Assembly (NCBI GenBank): GCA_027347805.1
Contig: DAIEQP010000084.1
Coordinates: 1 to 8,628, forward strand
Direction of reading: 5' to 3'
DNA length: 8,628 nucleotides
Source: Ignavibacteria bacterium
GTDB lineage: Bacteria; Bacteroidota; Ignavibacteria; Ignavibacteriales; Melioribacteraceae
The translations under genes and the position numbers were made by a program. How positions within the stretch are numbered: position 1 is the stretch's first letter; each line of letters begins with the position of its first letter. Positions 6,501-8,628 of the stretch are shown in pieces. The notes under the pieces were generated by a model. That model had not been told where the DNA came from, searched no databases, and saw only the letters and a list, made by a program, of their open reading frames with translations.

Positions 6501-7745
6501 ATGAGAACATTAATTACAAATGCTGAACAAATTTTTACAGTTGATACAAAAGGTAAAAACTTTAAACGAGGCAAACAGCACTCCGAGTTACATTCTATTT
6601 GCGATTCAGCCATAGTAATTGAAAATGGATCTGTAAAAGATATCATTACTAATATTACTGCCGCAAAAATGGATTCCGATGTCAGGATAGATGCCAGGAA
6701 CTGCATTGTTCTTCCTGGTTTAATAGAATGCCACACACATGCAGCTTACTCCGGCACCAGAGCAAATGAATTTTTAATGCGCTTAAAGGGTGCCAGTTAC
6801 GAAGAAATTGCTCAATCCGGCGGCGGTATTACTTCGACAATGAAAGCTGTCCGTCACTCCTCATTTGAAGAATTAACAAAACTTTTAGAACCGAGAATCA
6901 GTCATTTTATTGAACAAGGTGTTACAACATTAGAAATAAAAAGCGGATATGGGCTGAGTTTTTATGATGAAATTAAGCAGCTGCAGGTGATCAATCATTT
7001 TAGAACACATTCACCAATCGAAATTATTCCTACATTTTTAGGAGCGCATACTTATCCACCAGAATTTAAAAATGATCATAAAGGTTATCTCAACATGATC
7101 ATAAATGAAATGCTTCCCTACATCATTAAAAATAAACTTGCAGAGCATCTTGATGTATTTTGCGAATTAACTGCTTTTACAAGTGAAGAAACTGATCTTA
7201 TTTTCAACAAAGCAAAAAAATTGGGTTATCAGCTTAGACTTCATTCAGAACAGTTTAATAATGTGGGTGGAATTGATGTCGCATTGAAACATAAAGCCTT
7301 ATCAGTGGATCATCTTGAAGTTCTTAAAGAAGAAGACATCCCAAAATTTGCAAAAAGCGAGACTGTTGGAGTAATTCTACCGGGCGCTTCTTTTTTTCTC
7401 GACTGTCCTTTTGCACCAGCTAGAAAGTTGATTGATAATAATGGTATAGTTGCACTTTCAACAGATTACAATCCTGGGTCTTCCCATATTCCAAATATTC
7501 TGTTAATCATGCAGATTGCCGCTTTAAAAATGAAAATGAGTATTGAAGAAATTATTTCTGCAGTGACAATTAATGCAGCAAAAGCATTGGGCATAAATGA
7601 TAAAACCGGTAGCATTGAAATTGGCAAACAAGCAGATTTTGCAATTTTTGAAGCAAAAGATATTTCCGAGATAATCTACAATATTGGAATTAATATTAAT
7701 AGATTTACAATGAAAAAAGGTGAAACTGTTTTTAAAAGGAATTAA
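6501..7745 (+). CDS. hutI: Imidazolonepropionase
   Basis: HutI is a cytosolic metal-dependent amidohydrolase that opens 4-imidazolone-5-propanoate to N-formimino-L-glutamate, the third step of histidine degradation. From ATG 6501 it has 414 residues, the usual family length. Metal and substrate motifs are all present: HTH at 78-80 in GLIECHTHAAYSGTRANEF, the family signature RLKGASYEEIAQSGGGI (about 94-110), EIKSGYGL (about 145-152), TFLGAH with H183, LHSEQF with H248 and STDYNPGS with D322. These agree with the metal and active-site positions known for Bacillus HutI. The C-terminal TGSIEIGKQADFAIF is the typical amidohydrolase beta-sandwich return. An in-frame TTG at 6492 would add three residues but overlaps the palindrome; the ATG is preferred. 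No strong ribosome binding site is visible. The ftcD gene follows after 5 bp, making a clear two-gene hut unit. Confidence 0.98.
   Translation: MRTLITNAEQIFTVDTKGKNFKRGKQHSELHSICDSAIVIENGSVKDIITNITAAKMDSDVRIDARNCIVLPGLIECHTHAAYSGTRANEFLMRLKGASYEEIAQSGGGITSTMKAVRHSSFEELTKLLEPRISHFIEQGVTTLEIKSGYGLSFYDEIKQLQVINHFRTHSPIEIIPTFLGAHTYPPEFKNDHKGYLNMIINEMLPYIIKNKLAEHLDVFCELTAFTSEETDLIFNKAKKLGYQLRLHSEQFNNVGGIDVALKHKALSVDHLEVLKEEDIPKFAKSETVGVILPGASFFLDCPFAPARKLIDNNGIVALSTDYNPGSSHIPNILLIMQIAALKMKMSIEEIISAVTINAAKALGINDKTGSIEIGKQADFAIFEAKDISEIIYNIGININRFTMKKGETVFKRN
7736..7740 (+). promoter_or_regulatory. Ribosome binding site for ftcD
   Basis: AAGGA lies within the last codons of hutI, ten bases before TTG 7751. 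It supports the TTG start: the frame has a stop at 7733..7735 and no ATG until the codon inside IDMRNH, well into the conserved domain. Confidence 0.55.
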
Positions 7746-7750
7746 AACGA

Positions 7751-8628
7751 TTGGAATCAAAAAAAATTATTGAATGTGTTCCGAATTTCAGTGAAGGAAA
7801 AAATCCTGAAACATTTGAAGCTATCAAAAAAGCAATAGATTCAACTCCCAATGTTAAACTGCTAAGTCTAGAACCTGATTCAGATTATAACCGTGTAGTT
7901 GTAACATTAGCAGGAAATGAAGAAGGTATTCTTAATGGTACTGTAAACGCATGCATAGCTGCTGCAAAACATATTGATATGCGAAATCATAAAGGTGGAC
8001 ATCCCCGCATCGGCGCTATAGATGTTGTTCCTTTCATACCTGTTTCAAACACTACTACTGAAGAATGTGTAGTAATCTCTAAAAAATTTGCAGAGATAAT
8101 ATCAAAGGAATTATCTGTACCTGTTTATTTGTATGAATACGCTGCACAAAAACCGGAAAGGAAAAGTTTACCAGTCATTCGTCAAGGTGAATATGAAGGA
8201 CTGGAACAAAAATTAAAAGATCCCAACTGGCTTCCCGACTACGGAGTCCCGGTATTTAATCCTAAGCTTGGCGCTATAGTTACAGGTTCTCGTTTCTTTT
8301 TAATTGCATATAATGTAAACATTAATTCTACAGAAATTAGGTTTGCAAAAGAAATTGGTGAGGTTCTACGCGAAAGCGGTTATTCCAAACGAGATGAAAA
8401 TGGGAACATAATTAAAATTGATGGTAAGCCCATTAAAGTTCCTGGACGATTAAAAGAAGTTAAAGGAATGGGTGTTGCTTTAGAAAAATATAACTTAACT
8501 CAAGTATCAATGAATTTAACGAATTATAATATTACCCCGATGCATATTGCATTTGAAGAGGTAAAAAAAGAAGCTGAAAGACTTGGTGTTGAAATTAAAG
8601 GAAGCGAAATTGTAGGACTTGTCCCGCT
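7751..8628 (+). CDS. ftcD: Glutamate formimidoyltransferase, C-terminally truncated by window edge
   Basis: This enzyme transfers the formimino group of N-formimino-glutamate (the HutI product line) to tetrahydrofolate, giving glutamate and 5-formimino-THF. The visible 292 residues begin MESKKIIECVPNFSEGKN, the standard opening of the formiminotransferase N-subdomain. HKGGHPRIGAIDVVPFIPV follows; its H84 aligns with the catalytic His82 of the mammalian enzyme. Next come VPVYLYEYAA, the conserved RQGEYEGL, and DPNWLPDYG. The C-subdomain contains FLIAYNVNI, VPGRLKEVKGMGV, QVSMNLTNYNITPMH and ends at GSEIVGLVP. The reading frame is still open at the edge, so whether a cyclodeaminase domain is fused behind it cannot be seen. 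TTG 7751 is the only usable start upstream of the conserved core and has AAGGA ten bases ahead. With hutI 5 bp upstream, this indicates the folate-dependent branch of histidine breakdown rather than the HutG or HutF routes. Confidence 0.96.
   Translation, partial: MESKKIIECVPNFSEGKNPETFEAIKKAIDSTPNVKLLSLEPDSDYNRVVVTLAGNEEGILNGTVNACIAAAKHIDMRNHKGGHPRIGAIDVVPFIPVSNTTTEECVVISKKFAEIISKELSVPVYLYEYAAQKPERKSLPVIRQGEYEGLEQKLKDPNWLPDYGVPVFNPKLGAIVTGSRFFLIAYNVNINSTEIRFAKEIGEVLRESGYSKRDENGNIIKIDGKPIKVPGRLKEVKGMGVALEKYNLTQVSMNLTNYNITPMHIAFEEVKKEAERLGVEIKGSEIVGLVP

Noticed and set aside
6473..7760. Minus-strand open frames opposite hutI (6473..6736 and 7524..7760)
   Set aside because: They are antisense to conserved hutI motifs; the Cys- and Phe-rich translations are typical of reverse-strand reading.
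1..8628. CRISPR array, tRNA/rRNA, insertion sequence, prophage or defence system
   Set aside because: No spaced direct repeats, cloverleaf-like segments, transposase or phage motifs were seen; nearly all bases are accounted for by metabolic and envelope genes.

Overview
The window is AT-rich (roughly a third G+C) and reads as ordinary chromosomal DNA from a Bacteroidota/Chlorobi-group bacterium, most like the Ignavibacteria. The evidence is the protein style: a Bacteroidota-type glyA, a C-terminal 'ELWF' barrel protein, a Ser/Thr/Asn-rich lipoprotein and an acidic N-terminal extension on TatC. The taxonomic call is inference from recognition, not from a search.

From 6371 down to 1 all genes lie on the minus strand, in transcription order: glgA (glycogen synthase), a GmhB/HisB-type HAD phosphatase, a DNRLRE-like outer-surface lipoprotein, an outer-membrane beta-barrel protein, glyA (serine hydroxymethyltransferase) and tatC (twin-arginine translocase, cut by the window edge). 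The first four are packed within -4 to +4 bp of each other and look like one transcription unit. A 66-bp gap with a weak promoter-like pair precedes glyA, and tatC follows glyA after 5 bp.

From 6501 to the right edge, on the plus strand, are hutI (imidazolonepropionase) and ftcD (glutamate formimidoyltransferase, cut by the edge). These are consecutive late steps of histidine degradation. The 129-bp divergent gap between glgA and hutI holds a perfect 14-bp palindrome just before the hutI start.

The most notable point is that the outer-membrane protein gene (1870..3108) is interrupted by an in-frame TAA at 2547..2545. The same frame stays open on both sides with matching barrel-type sequence, so this is a nonsense change rather than a frameshift. 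Other oddities are frequent TTG starts (two of them with clear Shine-Dalgarno sequences), a degenerate zinc loop in the phosphatase and an internal duplication in the lipoprotein. I see no tRNA, rRNA, CRISPR array, insertion sequence or phage gene, and no convincing new multi-gene system. No gene-free stretch exceeds 300 bases.
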